DNA from: JACMLD01 sp039916305
Lineage (GTDB): Bacteria; Bacteroidota; Bacteroidia; Chitinophagales; Chitinophagaceae
Direction of reading: 5' to 3'
Length of the DNA stretch: 64,000 nucleotides
Assembly: GCA_039916305.1 (NCBI GenBank)
Contig: JBDSLR010000034.1
Location: 1-64,000 of the forward strand
Shown here piece by piece: positions 17,667 to 26,905 of this stretch (position 1 is its first letter; each line of letters opens with the position of its first letter). Under the pieces are notes generated by a model. It did not search any database. It worked only from the letters and a program-made list of their open reading frames with translations, and was not told the DNA's origin. The translations under genes and the position numbers were made by a program.

Positions 17667-18332
17667 CTATTCCCCCGTTTCTTCGTTGGATGCATCCACT
17701 GGCTTGGACTGGGGTGAACCTTTTTGCCGTAAAAAAACCGATAGAATCACGATCGCGAAGACCGATAAAAATTCACTTTGCCAGTTTTGGAACGACTCAA
17801 ACCAAAACCGTGGTTCAACTGCATAGGCGGTAAAAGATTTGGCTGGAAATCCTTTTAACTGCTGCCTGTAATTTTCATCGCGAAGACTTCCGTAAAAATG
17901 GAGAACAAAAGACAGCACAAATAGAAGCAGCAGGGCTATACTGAGTGAGTTCTTATAAAGCGCCAATACCCAGCCTCCCTTCCGGACCGGCCATGGTGCA
18001 TCTTTCTTTGATGATGATGGCTCCCGGTCAACTTCATCCTTACCATCAGTTTTTTTAGATTCTGATGACCCTTTTTGTCGCAGGTGAATAGTAAGTAATA
18101 CAAATAAAGCCATCTGCAAAAATTCGCTTTCCCAGTTTTCAAAAGTGGCCTGGATAAAATGACCGGATTTGCAGTATTCACTGATGCTAAGCTGATGATG
18201 CCCCTCCTCTTTCAACTCCTCATTAAACGTTTTATACCCTGTGGCAAACTGGCCAGCCATACATAAAATGAACAGGAACAGAAAAACAATTGAAAGGCTG
18301 TTATTAGTAAAAAATTTACGCATACGTGACAA
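17667..18332 (-). CDS. DUF6766-type membrane protein with internal duplication
   Basis: The 221-residue protein is built of two similar halves, each with two membrane helices. Half one begins NSLSIVFLFLFILCMAGQF and ends FENWESEFLQM...HLRQKGS. Half two begins NSLSIALLLLFVLSFVLHF and ends FQNWQSEFLSV...FLRQKGS. A charged linker joins them. The repeat 'FxNWxSEFL...LRQKGS' is the mark of the DUF6766 family; its function is unknown. It is found in stress-gene groups of soil bacteria. Confidence 0.75.
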   Translation of the reverse strand: MSRMRKFFTNNSLSIVFLFLFILCMAGQFATGYKTFNEELKEEGHHQLSISEYCKSGHFIQATFENWESEFLQMALFVLLTIHLRQKGSSESKKTDGKDEVDREPSSSKKDAPWPVRKGGWVLALYKNSLSIALLLLFVLSFVLHFYGSLRDENYRQQLKGFPAKSFTAYAVEPRFWFESFQNWQSEFLSVFAIVILSVFLRQKGSPQSKPVDASNEETGE

Positions 18333-18505
18333 AATTGATGATATGATAATTGCTGCGTCAGTGAAAATGCACTGCGGGTTATAATGCCCCTGCTATATAG
18401 GAATGGTATTTATGATGGGCTGCGAGGCTTACATGTGTTGAATATCATAAATGAATGTTTAAAAATCGGCATAGCGAGAATAATTAACCATAAAATTAAA
18501 AATAC

Positions 18506-19777
18506 CTATGCTGCCGCAGTAATGTGACAAACCATAAACTCGCCAGCAGACAATTTAAACGATTGCTTTCTTTTAATTTCAATTGCTACACCTGAAAAAA
18601 GATGGCTATAGTTACCTGGTAATGCCGGATGGTCTAATTCTATATTGGCTGATTCTTTTGAAAAATTAATCACTACCAGCACCTTATCCTGCTGCCGCCG
18701 GCACAGGTAGCTCAGCACGTCCGGGTGTGCGGACGGCAATAGCAACACGGACGCGCTTTCCTGCAATGCTTTATTGATTTTACGGAACTGTAACAGGGTT
18801 TTATAAAAATCATGCAGCTGCACTTCGCCCTGCCAGTCGATAGCGTCCTTCTCAAAAAAAGCCAGCCTTTTTATATTTGGCTTTTCCTGCCCTGAATAAA
18901 TAAGCGGAATACCAGGCCAAGTACAGCTAAACACAGCCATCGCCATTGCAGCAACACCATATTTTTCATATTCAGTACCATAGTAGGTATTCTCATCGTG
19001 GTTGGAAGTAAACAATAATTTCCTGGAACCTATCGGATATTTTGCATAATTATTTAATAACGGAACGATATCAGCCAGTAACATCTCCCCTTTCATGTAT
19101 TTGTCAAGCCCACGCATCACTTCCCACCCATATGTTACATCAAAAGCTTCATGGTATTCCGGTACTTCGCATTCGGCCAACCAGAAAAGCGGCTTTACCG
19201 CATCACATTCGCCCCGGGCTTCAATCCAGAAATCAATAGGTACAGTGCGTGCCATATCGCACCGGAAACCGTCGATATCAAATTCCTTTACCCAATGCTG
19301 CATCGACCGAATCATTTCAGCACGTAATGAAGGAACAGTATAGTTCAAATCAATCACATCAACCCAGCCATGCAAATCGGTAAAATTACCTGCTTCATCT
19401 TTATGATAAAAATGTGGGTTTGTAACGGTCCATTGATGATCGTAGCCGGTATGATTGGCTACCCAGTCAATTATTACCTTCATACCCAAACGGTGTGCGC
19501 CGGTAATCAAATCTTTAAAATCTGCTGCAGACCCGTAAGCCGGGTCAATATCAGTATAAGAACTGGCAGCATAATAGCTTCCATAGGTGCCCTGCCTTTT
19601 TTCAACGCTGATGGGTGTAATTGGCATTAACCAGAGTATATCAATGCCCATTTTATGTAGCCGGGGAACATGTTTAATAAATGCCTGGAGCGTACCCTCC
19701 GTTGTGTATTGCCGTACGTTGACCTCATAAATATTGCTGCCATTGGCCCAGGATATGATTGGGAATGCTGTACTCAT
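18506..19777 (-). CDS. GH13 alpha-amylase-family glycoside hydrolase
   Basis: The 423-residue protein has the four GH13 motifs: DWVANHTGYDH at about 104-114, FRCDMA with the nucleophile D174, AECEV with the acid/base E202, and SNHDEN with D261. There is no signal peptide (N-terminus MSTAFPIISWANGSNIYEV), so it should act in the cytoplasm. The C-terminal beta domain is short. The order and size fit an intracellular alpha-amylase or a trehalose/maltose-acting enzyme; the exact substrate cannot be read from the sequence. It is transcribed alone. Confidence 0.88.
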   Translation of the reverse strand: MSTAFPIISWANGSNIYEVNVRQYTTEGTLQAFIKHVPRLHKMGIDILWLMPITPISVEKRQGTYGSYYAASSYTDIDPAYGSAADFKDLITGAHRLGMKVIIDWVANHTGYDHQWTVTNPHFYHKDEAGNFTDLHGWVDVIDLNYTVPSLRAEMIRSMQHWVKEFDIDGFRCDMARTVPIDFWIEARGECDAVKPLFWLAECEVPEYHEAFDVTYGWEVMRGLDKYMKGEMLLADIVPLLNNYAKYPIGSRKLLFTSNHDENTYYGTEYEKYGVAAMAMAVFSCTWPGIPLIYSGQEKPNIKRLAFFEKDAIDWQGEVQLHDFYKTLLQFRKINKALQESASVLLLPSAHPDVLSYLCRRQQDKVLVVINFSKESANIELDHPALPGNYSHLFSGVAIEIKRKQSFKLSAGEFMVCHITAAA

Positions 19778-20057
19778 TTCGTTATTAATTTCAATGTGAT
19801 AATAAATATTGAAAGAACTTTCAGTATAGTTAGACGTGATAGCCGTTTAGCACTTTACTGTAGTCTTTTCAGGAAGCATGCCATTTTTCTCCATTCTGAC
19901 ACGAAATCTGCAATATCCCTTCACCACACAAAGTGTAGATTGTTATACGCATAATAATAAACTTACGCATTGCAGACTGGCACATGCAGCGCTTCGAGCT
20001 AATGGCATATTTTTTACCTTATAACAGGAAGTAGTATTTATATGCTTAGATAATTTT

Positions 20058-20810
20058 ATGAAACGAACCGGTATACTCCGCGTTGGCACAAGTGGTCTTG
20101 TATTGCCAGGCAATAAACAGTCTTTTCCGAAAGCTTTCAGGAATAAAAGCCGCCTTTGTTATTACAGCACGCTTTTTAACAGCATTGAAATCAACAGCAC
20201 GTTTTACAAACTTCCCCTCCCTGCTACGGTAGCACGCTGGGGCACAGAAGTAAAACCAGGATTTCTATTCAGTGTTAAGATGTCCAGGGATATTACCCAT
20301 GTAAAAAACCTGGCCTACAACCCGGAAGACATCAAACGCTTTATGGATACAGTTAACCAGTCCGATATGCAAAAGGGATGCTTACTGATCCAGTTTCCTG
20401 GCAAAATAACAGCGGATTATTTTAAGCAGGTTAACGCCATCCTGAAACAAACGGCGGCCGGCAATGTGGAAAGTCGATGGAAAATATGCGTTGAATTCAG
20501 GCATGGCAGCTGGTACAATGCAAAGACATTTTCTATGTTGGCAAAATGGAAAGCTTCGGTTGTATTACATGATATATCAAAGGGAGCTATCAATACCCCC
20601 GGTCCGGAAACGCAGGTTATATACTACCGGTTCCATGGCCCGGCCGGAGATTATAAGGGATCGTATAGCCCGCTGCAGTTAAAAAAATACCTGGTCGATA
20701 TAAAGGCATCATTAAAATCAGGGAAAGACGTGTATGTGTACTTTAACAATACGATGGGAAATGCATTTGCCAATGCGCAATATGTGCTGAAGTCTGTACC
20801 GGTTAAATAG
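20058..20810 (+). CDS. DUF72 (YecE-like) family protein
   Basis: The 250-residue protein starts RTGILRVGTSGLVLPG and has the DUF72 hallmarks: INSTFYKLPLPATVARW near residue 50, FLFSVKMSRDITHVKNL near 75 and YYRFHGPAGDYKGSYS near 200. DUF72 proteins adopt a TIM-barrel fold, and their reaction is still unknown. It is convergent with the gene at 20842-21324 and is separated from it by a short hairpin. Confidence 0.88.
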   Translation: MKRTGILRVGTSGLVLPGNKQSFPKAFRNKSRLCYYSTLFNSIEINSTFYKLPLPATVARWGTEVKPGFLFSVKMSRDITHVKNLAYNPEDIKRFMDTVNQSDMQKGCLLIQFPGKITADYFKQVNAILKQTAAGNVESRWKICVEFRHGSWYNAKTFSMLAKWKASVVLHDISKGAINTPGPETQVIYYRFHGPAGDYKGSYSPLQLKKYLVDIKASLKSGKDVYVYFNNTMGNAFANAQYVLKSVPVK

Positions 20811-20812
20811 CA

Positions 20813-20843
20813 AGTTATTTTACCGCAGTACGGTTTAATAACT
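20813..20843. terminator. Hairpin between convergent genes
   Basis: AGTTATTTTACCG (20813-20825) pairs with CGGTTTAATAACT (20831-20843) at 11 of 13 positions, around the loop CAGTA. It sits between the DUF72 gene and the gene running towards it, where a two-way terminator is expected. Confidence 0.4.
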
Positions 20844-21324
20844 ATGCAGCAACGTTGACGCCCGCCTTTTTGCGCGTAAGGCTATACGTAAGCCCCGCCG
20901 ATAACCCAAATATTACATGTGCAATAAATAGTACACCTGCAAACCGGTTAAAATTTACGGCCGGCGGGAAAGGGTGCATCTCCAGCGTAAATTTCCAGAT
21001 GAGTATGGCGGCTACGCCGCTCAATCCCCCCAGTATTAAACCGGTCTTACTATTGCAGGAATGTATATCATCAGACCAGAAAGGGGCATATATTTCGGCA
21101 AATAAAAGACCGGTCAGGTAATGTATATGCCATCCTGCTGTCCATTTATCTCGTTCAGGCATTCCCGTTATCCTTTGCGCAAGCGTGCCCAGTAGCCGGG
21201 GCTCTTTGAAATTTTTATCTTTGGTCCACGATACAATGTAGCTGTAAAATGTCATCAGGGTAGTGCCCGCGATGGAAGAGAGAATAATCTGAAACTGGGT
21301 GCGGCCTTTAAAAACATTCTTCAT
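20842..21324 (-). CDS. Hypothetical membrane protein
   Basis: The 160-residue protein has about four membrane segments (FQIILSSIAGTTLMTFYSYI, WHIHYLTGLLFAEIYAPFW, LILGGLSGVAAILIWKFTL, GVLFIAHVIFGLSAGLTYSL). HIHYLTG in the second helix holds two histidines that could bind a ligand. I do not recognise the family; similar four-helix proteins are often listed as uncharacterised in Bacteroidota. Confidence 0.65.
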   Translation of the reverse strand: MKNVFKGRTQFQIILSSIAGTTLMTFYSYIVSWTKDKNFKEPRLLGTLAQRITGMPERDKWTAGWHIHYLTGLLFAEIYAPFWSDDIHSCNSKTGLILGGLSGVAAILIWKFTLEMHPFPPAVNFNRFAGVLFIAHVIFGLSAGLTYSLTRKKAGVNVAA

Positions 21325-21397
21325 TGGAATAGTTTTACCCGTTCTTTTTTGTTTGTTGTCTCCGGCTATAGCAACGCTTTAATCCTTCAGTAAAAAA

Positions 21398-21424
21398 GCC
21401 AGCCGGGTGTTTATCCCGGCTGGC
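21398..21424 (-). terminator. Rho-independent terminator
   Basis: A perfect 10-base stem, GCCAGCCGGG (21398-21407) with CCCGGCTGGC (21415-21424), followed on the minus strand by a run of six T. It lies 13 bases after the stop of the minus-strand gene at 21437-21652. Confidence 0.8.
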
Positions 21425-21436
21425 ATACTGTGGCAT

Positions 21437-21652
21437 TTAACGAAGCTTAGTGGTATCACGCTTTGGCATATGCGTAGTATCCGGATATTTCTTCTTATTC
21501 CAGGAAGTATCTTTCCGTTTGTTCGGAATAGTGTCCAATGCTGTTTTGCTTATTACCGGTTGACCCTGTAAATTAACAGGCCCGGCGTTGGATGCCTCTA
21601 AAAATCCAACCCCCATAATTGCGATGACTGATGTTATAATAATCTTTTTCAT
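21437..21652 (-). CDS. Small secreted hypothetical protein
   Basis: The 71-residue product has a signal-peptide-like start (MKKIIITSVIAIMGVGFLEA) and a short polar mature part rich in K, D and T (for example KKYPDTTHMPKRDTTK). There is no family. A strong terminator (21398-21424) follows it, which supports a real transcript. Confidence 0.65.
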   Translation of the reverse strand: MKKIIITSVIAIMGVGFLEASNAGPVNLQGQPVISKTALDTIPNKRKDTSWNKKKYPDTTHMPKRDTTKLR

Positions 21653-21718
21653 ACAAAATTGAGTTTTAAAATGTGATGAATACCATTAGTGGTTCAATTA
21701 GTATACCATACTGTAACC

Positions 21719-21874
21719 CTAATCGTGAGAAGACAATAATTCCACAATATGTGCCCGTACAGGTGTAGCCAGTGGAAATATTTCCCACTGATTTTGTTCA
21801 CGGGAAACAGGATATGCAACCCATACACGATTAGCGATCTGATAATATATACAATGCGGCCGTAGAGACAGCAT
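21719..21874 (-). CDS. Possible small protein downstream of the KTSC gene
   Basis: A 51-residue frame begins MLSLRPHCIYYQIANRVWVA and ends with VRAHIVELLSSHD. Its composition is protein-like, and the same frame is open further upstream (VQLAEQAVQ precedes the ATG) to just before the KTSC stop at 21909. It may be a separate co-transcribed gene with a non-ATG start, or a C-terminal part split from the KTSC gene by a frameshift. Confidence 0.4.
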   Translation of the reverse strand: MLSLRPHCIYYQIANRVWVAYPVSREQNQWEIFPLATPVRAHIVELLSSHD

Positions 21875-21908
21875 CTGCACTGCCTGTTCCGCTAACTGGA
21901 CCTTCCCT

Positions 21909-22109
21909 TTACGCCATTACCTTTTTAAATCCATACCTGCCCTTAATACAACGATTGAGGTAGCTGCCCTTGGACAAAGCATTTTTAAATTCGTTAAATA
22001 CTTTTGGCGGCACATCCTGGTAATCGTATATGGCGCCTGATAAATACCATATTCGCAGGCTGGACGCTGTCACCGTGTACTCATAACGTTTTATTACTGA
22101 AGAAGGCAT
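21909..22109 (-). CDS. KTSC-domain protein
   Basis: The 66-residue product MPSSVIKRYEYTVTASSLR and onward matches the KTSC domain: SSVIxxxxY at the start, the LRIWYLSGAIYDYQDVPPKVF core, and KGSYLNRCIKGRYGF, where the usual KTSC/KGSYFN motif lies. KTSC proteins are small, found alone or fused to lysyl-tRNA synthetase-like proteins and phage proteins, with no settled function. A small open frame follows directly. Confidence 0.85.
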   Translation of the reverse strand: MPSSVIKRYEYTVTASSLRIWYLSGAIYDYQDVPPKVFNEFKNALSKGSYLNRCIKGRYGFKKVMA

Positions 22110-22571
22110 GAGCCGCCAGCTTTTATAGTATCTAATAAAAAATTGTTATGGCAAAATTGAGCTTGCCCTGCAATTTCACTGTCCTGCAGCTTACTATTTT
22201 AAAACAATACGTTCAACTTTTGTACCACATGTCGCAGTAATTTACACTGGTCCTCTTAGCAACAAAATTGTTTCCATTTGCAATGCTAAGTGTTGCACAG
22301 GCAGTCTTAAAACAAAAATTATGAGGGAGATTCCTCGCCGGCGCCGCCCATGCACCGGCATGGCATTTGGTACAATATGCATGTAAGATAAAAACCTGCA
22401 ACACAGTAAGAAACGGGAGAGGTTTGTAAAAAACAGGAAGCCAAAACCCGGGTGAAACAGCAATACCATCTGTTGAGTCCCGCATGCAGCAAGTACCAAA
22501 CGCCGCGCTGCAGGGAATCCAGATAAGAATTTTTTCTGATATGCCGGCAGGCCCGGTTTAATAAAAAATAT
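22110..22571. other. Gene-free stretch upstream of the FAD/Rieske oxidoreductase
   Basis: About 460 bases. Short frames exist on the minus strand, but their products are Cys- and Leu-rich and do not look real. The promoters of the divergent KTSC gene and of the oxidoreductase must lie here; no clear motif was assigned. Confidence 0.35.
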
Positions 22572-24122
22572 ATGATTGAAAGAGATGGGCAGCTAAAAAG
22601 CTTATGGCAGCAGGGTGTACAACCGTATACAACACTGCACACCGCTATAGAAAACCAATCATACGATGTGATTGTTGTGGGTGGCGGCATCACTGGTTTA
22701 AGCACTGCATTGCTATTGCAGGAAGCTGGTAAGAAATGCCTTGTACTGGAAGCCAAAAACCTTTGTTTTGGCACTACTGGTGGTACTACTGCACACCTGA
22801 ATACTTTATTGGATACGCCTTACACCGAAATTGAAAAAAAATTTAGTAAGGAGACCTCCCGTGAGATGGCAACCGCGGCAGCCGCGGCGCTTGACCTGGT
22901 AAAACGTAATATTGAACAATACAATATCTCCTGCGGATTTGCAGAAGCATCCGCATGCCTTTTTGCGCAAAACAGCAAACAGCAAAAAGAACTGGAAGAA
23001 ATTGCGCATGCATCAGCTGCAGCAGGTCTGCAGGTTGAGCTTACAACTGATGCACCTCCACCCTTTCGCGCAGTAAAAACGTTGCGTGCTATGGGACAGG
23101 CAAAGTTTCACCCGGTAAATTATGTGTACGGATTGGCAAAGGCATTTGAGTCACTGGGTGGCGTCATCCTACAACAGTGCCAGGTAACTGATGTGCAAAA
23201 CAAGGACGGGGTAATATGCACTACCGGCAAAGGCAACTTTATAGGCCGCGACCTTATTTACGCCACCCATATTCCGCCGGGGATTAACCTGCTGCATTTG
23301 AGATGCGCGCCCTACCGCACTTATGCCATGGCGGTAAAACTGGAAGATGGCCAAAGTTTCAATGATCTTGTCTATGATATGGAGGATCCGTATCATTACT
23401 ACCGATCACAAATAATTGATGGAACTGAATACCTGATAGCTGGTGGCAAGGATCATAAAACAGGGCAGGAAGAAAATCCAGCCTATCGTTTTACCAGCCT
23501 GGAAGCTACCGTACGCAGCCATTTCAAGTTCAAAGACATTGCCTGTAAATGGTCATCCCAATATTTTGAATCTACTGATGGACTGCCCTATATAGGACAT
23601 TTACCAGGACACGCAGAACATATTTATACTGCTACGGGATTTGGCGGCAACGGCATGACCTATAGTCACCTTGCCGCCCGGTTACTGGCCGATATACTGC
23701 TGGAAAATGAAAACCCATTGATCAAAGTATTGAGTCCTGCCCGCATAAAACCGGTAGCAGGTTTTACAAACTTTATTACCCATAATGCAGATGCTGTACG
23801 GAACTTTGCCGGCAAGCTTTTTTCTGGCGAAAAATTGCAGGAATTAGCAGGTATTGCCCCGGGTGAAGGCAAAATAGTCCAATACGATGGAGAAAAGATA
23901 GGTCTGGTCAGAGATAAAGATGGACAACTGCATGCTGTTAAGCCGGTATGCACACACCTTCAATGTGAGGTTAAATGGAATGGGGCAGAACAGTCCTGGG
24001 AATGCCCCTGTCACGGCGCACGGTACAACTGTGAGGGCAAAGTAATTACTGGCCCTGCCGTTCAGCCGCTGGAAAAAATTGATTTGGGATCGAAATCCAT
24101 CAAACCTCAAACGGCTACCTAA
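22572..24122 (+). CDS. FAD-dependent oxidoreductase with C-terminal Rieske domain
   Basis: Residues 33-60 hold the dinucleotide-binding motif VVGGGITGLSTALLLQEAGK, and the body (1 to about 400) is a DAO-type (glycine oxidase-like) FAD domain. Residues about 430-510 are a Rieske 2Fe-2S domain with C460-T-H462 and C478-P-C-H481. The family is annotated as 'FAD-dependent oxidoreductase with Rieske domain' in many soil bacteria; the substrate is not known. There is no signal peptide. The next gene, ligD, starts 18 bases after the stop, so the two probably share a transcript. Confidence 0.9.
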   Translation: MIERDGQLKSLWQQGVQPYTTLHTAIENQSYDVIVVGGGITGLSTALLLQEAGKKCLVLEAKNLCFGTTGGTTAHLNTLLDTPYTEIEKKFSKETSREMATAAAAALDLVKRNIEQYNISCGFAEASACLFAQNSKQQKELEEIAHASAAAGLQVELTTDAPPPFRAVKTLRAMGQAKFHPVNYVYGLAKAFESLGGVILQQCQVTDVQNKDGVICTTGKGNFIGRDLIYATHIPPGINLLHLRCAPYRTYAMAVKLEDGQSFNDLVYDMEDPYHYYRSQIIDGTEYLIAGGKDHKTGQEENPAYRFTSLEATVRSHFKFKDIACKWSSQYFESTDGLPYIGHLPGHAEHIYTATGFGGNGMTYSHLAARLLADILLENENPLIKVLSPARIKPVAGFTNFITHNADAVRNFAGKLFSGEKLQELAGIAPGEGKIVQYDGEKIGLVRDKDGQLHAVKPVCTHLQCEVKWNGAEQSWECPCHGARYNCEGKVITGPAVQPLEKIDLGSKSIKPQTAT

Positions 24123-24140
24123 TTATCAATACTTTTAATT

Positions 24141-26846
24141 ATGTCTCTTACAGCTTACAACGAAAAACGTACGTTCAAAACCACACCGGAGCCCACAGGG
24201 GGTAAAGCAGATGCGCAGCAACTTCATTTTGTAATACAAAAACACGATGCTTCACGCCTGCATTATGATTTTCGCCTCCAGATGGAAGGTGTACTTAAAA
24301 GTTGGGCCGTACCAAAAGGTCCCTCTACAGACCCATCCGTTAAACGCCTTGCCATGATGGTGGAAGATCACCCATATGATTACCGCAACTTTGAAGGCAT
24401 CATTCCCAAAGGACAGTATGGCGGTGGTACTGTTATTGTTTGGGATGAGGGTACTTATACTCCCGCGGAAGGAAGTTTCAAGGATAAAAAATCCATGGAA
24501 AAAAATCTTCTTGAGCAGCTGAATAAAGGCAAGCTGGTATTTACCCTGCATGGCGAAAAATTAAAAGGAGATTATGCGCTGGTAAAATCTTCCTACCAGG
24601 GAGAAACTTCCTGGCTGCTAATGAAAATAAAAGATAAATATGCAGCAAAAAGTGATGTAACAAAAAAAGAAAAGTCAGTGCTATCGGGTAAAACGATCAA
24701 ACAAATGGAGAAAGCACCTGATAAAGTGTACGGCAAAAAAACCATTACACCCGGCGCTCTGAAAAAAGATCCGGTTGGTAAGGCAACAAAAAAAAAATCG
24801 GATAGCAAGTCGCCAGAAAAGAGTATCAAAAAATCTCTTCCCTCAAAAAAAAAATCTGATAGTGCCCACGCCGGTGTAAAAGCAAAATTTCCCGGCACGG
24901 TAGCGCCAATGCTTGCTACGCTGGTAGATAAACCTTTTGATGCAGACAACTGGATATATGAAATAAAATGGGATGGCTACCGCGCCATTGCCCACATCAA
25001 TAAAGGTAAAATAGCATTAAGCTCGCGCAATAAAAAATCATTCAATGAAAAATTTTACCCTGTTTACGATGCACTAAAAGAATTTCAGCTGGATGTGATA
25101 CTGGATGGAGAAATTATTGTTACCGGAGAGGACGGTATCTCTAACTTCGGCAAACTGCAGAATTGGCGCAGTGAGGCAGATGGCCAGCTTCTCTTTTATG
25201 TATTTGACCTTCTATGGTTAAATGGTTATTCACTGATGGATCTGCCATTACTTGAGCGCAGAGAGCAGTTAAAAGAAATTCTACCAGAACATCCACTCAT
25301 TCATTTCAGCCAGGCTTTTGATGCTTCCGGAACTGCCTTTTTTAAAGCTGCCCATAAAATGGGGCTCGAGGGTATCATGGCAAAAAAAGCAGACAGTATA
25401 TATGAACCAGGTGCCCGTTCAGGAAATTGGTTAAAAATAAAAATCGGGAAGCGGCATGAAGTGGTGATTGCCGGTTTTACAAAAAATGCGGGGAGTTCAA
25501 AAACCTTCAGTGCTTTGCTGGTGGGTGTTTTTGATAAAGGAAAGCTTCGTTATACCGGAAAAATCGGAACAGGGTTTTCAGACGCCCGGCAAAAAGAAAT
25601 GATGAAACAATTTGAGCCGCTGATCCGTAAAACTTCCTCGTTCGATATATTACCTGACATTAACAAGCCATCGCGGTTCCGGCCAAACCCACCCGATGCT
25701 ACAGCAACCTGGCTGGAACCGACGCTTATCTGCGAAGTTTCTTATACTGAAATTACCAGTGATGGCGTAATGCGGCACCCGTCTTTTGAAGGCATGCGTG
25801 ATGATAAAAAAGCAAGCGAGGTGAAAGCAGAAAAAGCTGCGCCTGTTAAAAAGTTGGTAACAAAATCTTTGCTCCACAGTAAGAAATTGATTACTGCCAC
25901 ACCAAAAGCTTCCCGTAAAACATTATTGAATCCAAAAGATGAACAACAGGAAAGAAATATCGGCGGCAACAGTCTCCGCTTTACCAACCTGAGTAAGTTG
26001 TATTGGCCGGCAGAAAAAATCAGCAAGCGCGATATGCTTAATTATTATTACCAGGTAGCGCCCTACATGCTTCCTTATTTAAAAGACCGGCCGCAATCGC
26101 TGAACCGCCACCCGGGTGGAATCAAGGGGATGAGCTTTTATCAAAAAGACGTTACAGGAAAAGTACCTGCATGGATTGAAACATTTCCTTATACCAGTGA
26201 AGGCAAAAACAAGCATTTCATGGTATGTAAAAACGAGGCAAGCCTGTTGTACATGGCTTCCCTTGGTTGCATAGAAATGAATCCCTGGAGCAGCCGGATA
26301 CAATCGCCTGATAATCCCGACTGGTGTATTATTGACCTTGACCCTTCAACCAACAGTTTTGAACAGGTGATAGAAACTGCCAATGCAACCCGGCAGATAT
26401 TGGATGCCGCCGGCATAGCAAGTTTCTGCAAAACATCGGGTTCTACCGGTCTGCATATTTATATTCCACTGGGCGCTAAATACGATTACGAATTCTCCAA
26501 AGAATTTGCCCGGTTAGTAGCCACGCTGGTACACGAAGCAGTTCCCTCATTTACAAGTATAGAAAGGGCTACCAAAGACCGGAAGGGTAAAATATACATC
26601 GATTTTTTGCAGAACCGTCCACAGGCTACATTGGCAGCCCCCTATTCACTGAGGCCCAAACCGGGCGCCACGGTATCAATGCCCCTAAACTGGGATGAAG
26701 TAAAAAAAGGTTTGCAAATGAAGGATTTCACTATTCACAATGCCATTGCAAGAATAAAAAATAAGGGTGATATTTTTAAAGGTGTTTTAGGTAAAGGTAT
26801 CGATATGAAAAAAGCATTGCAACGGTTACAGGATACTGGAAATTAA
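24141..26846 (+). CDS. ligD: Multifunctional DNA ligase D (non-homologous end joining)
   Basis: The 901-residue protein has the order phosphoesterase-ligase-polymerase. Residues 1-160 contain HFVIQKHDASRLHYDFRLQ and GIIPKGQYGGGTV of the 3'-phosphoesterase. After a lysine-rich linker (about 170-245), the ATP-dependent ligase has the nucleotidyl lysine K276 in KWDGYRA. Residues about 610-900 are the primase-like polymerase, with the metal-binding D732-L-D734. LigD joins broken DNA ends with Ku. No Ku gene is seen in this window, which is unusual because they are often neighbours. The gene follows the FAD/Rieske gene by 18 bases. Confidence 0.97.
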   Translation: MSLTAYNEKRTFKTTPEPTGGKADAQQLHFVIQKHDASRLHYDFRLQMEGVLKSWAVPKGPSTDPSVKRLAMMVEDHPYDYRNFEGIIPKGQYGGGTVIVWDEGTYTPAEGSFKDKKSMEKNLLEQLNKGKLVFTLHGEKLKGDYALVKSSYQGETSWLLMKIKDKYAAKSDVTKKEKSVLSGKTIKQMEKAPDKVYGKKTITPGALKKDPVGKATKKKSDSKSPEKSIKKSLPSKKKSDSAHAGVKAKFPGTVAPMLATLVDKPFDADNWIYEIKWDGYRAIAHINKGKIALSSRNKKSFNEKFYPVYDALKEFQLDVILDGEIIVTGEDGISNFGKLQNWRSEADGQLLFYVFDLLWLNGYSLMDLPLLERREQLKEILPEHPLIHFSQAFDASGTAFFKAAHKMGLEGIMAKKADSIYEPGARSGNWLKIKIGKRHEVVIAGFTKNAGSSKTFSALLVGVFDKGKLRYTGKIGTGFSDARQKEMMKQFEPLIRKTSSFDILPDINKPSRFRPNPPDATATWLEPTLICEVSYTEITSDGVMRHPSFEGMRDDKKASEVKAEKAAPVKKLVTKSLLHSKKLITATPKASRKTLLNPKDEQQERNIGGNSLRFTNLSKLYWPAEKISKRDMLNYYYQVAPYMLPYLKDRPQSLNRHPGGIKGMSFYQKDVTGKVPAWIETFPYTSEGKNKHFMVCKNEASLLYMASLGCIEMNPWSSRIQSPDNPDWCIIDLDPSTNSFEQVIETANATRQILDAAGIASFCKTSGSTGLHIYIPLGAKYDYEFSKEFARLVATLVHEAVPSFTSIERATKDRKGKIYIDFLQNRPQATLAAPYSLRPKPGATVSMPLNWDEVKKGLQMKDFTIHNAIARIKNKGDIFKGVLGKGIDMKKALQRLQDTGN

Positions 26847-26905
26847 ATAGCTGCCATACATTTAATCTGCAACCAACAACCACGCTATTGTATAAATAGC
26901 ATGTG

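Noticed and set aside
22213..22774. Several minus-strand frames upstream of and inside the FAD/Rieske gene start
   Set aside because: They overlap the true gene or each other and contain no domain.
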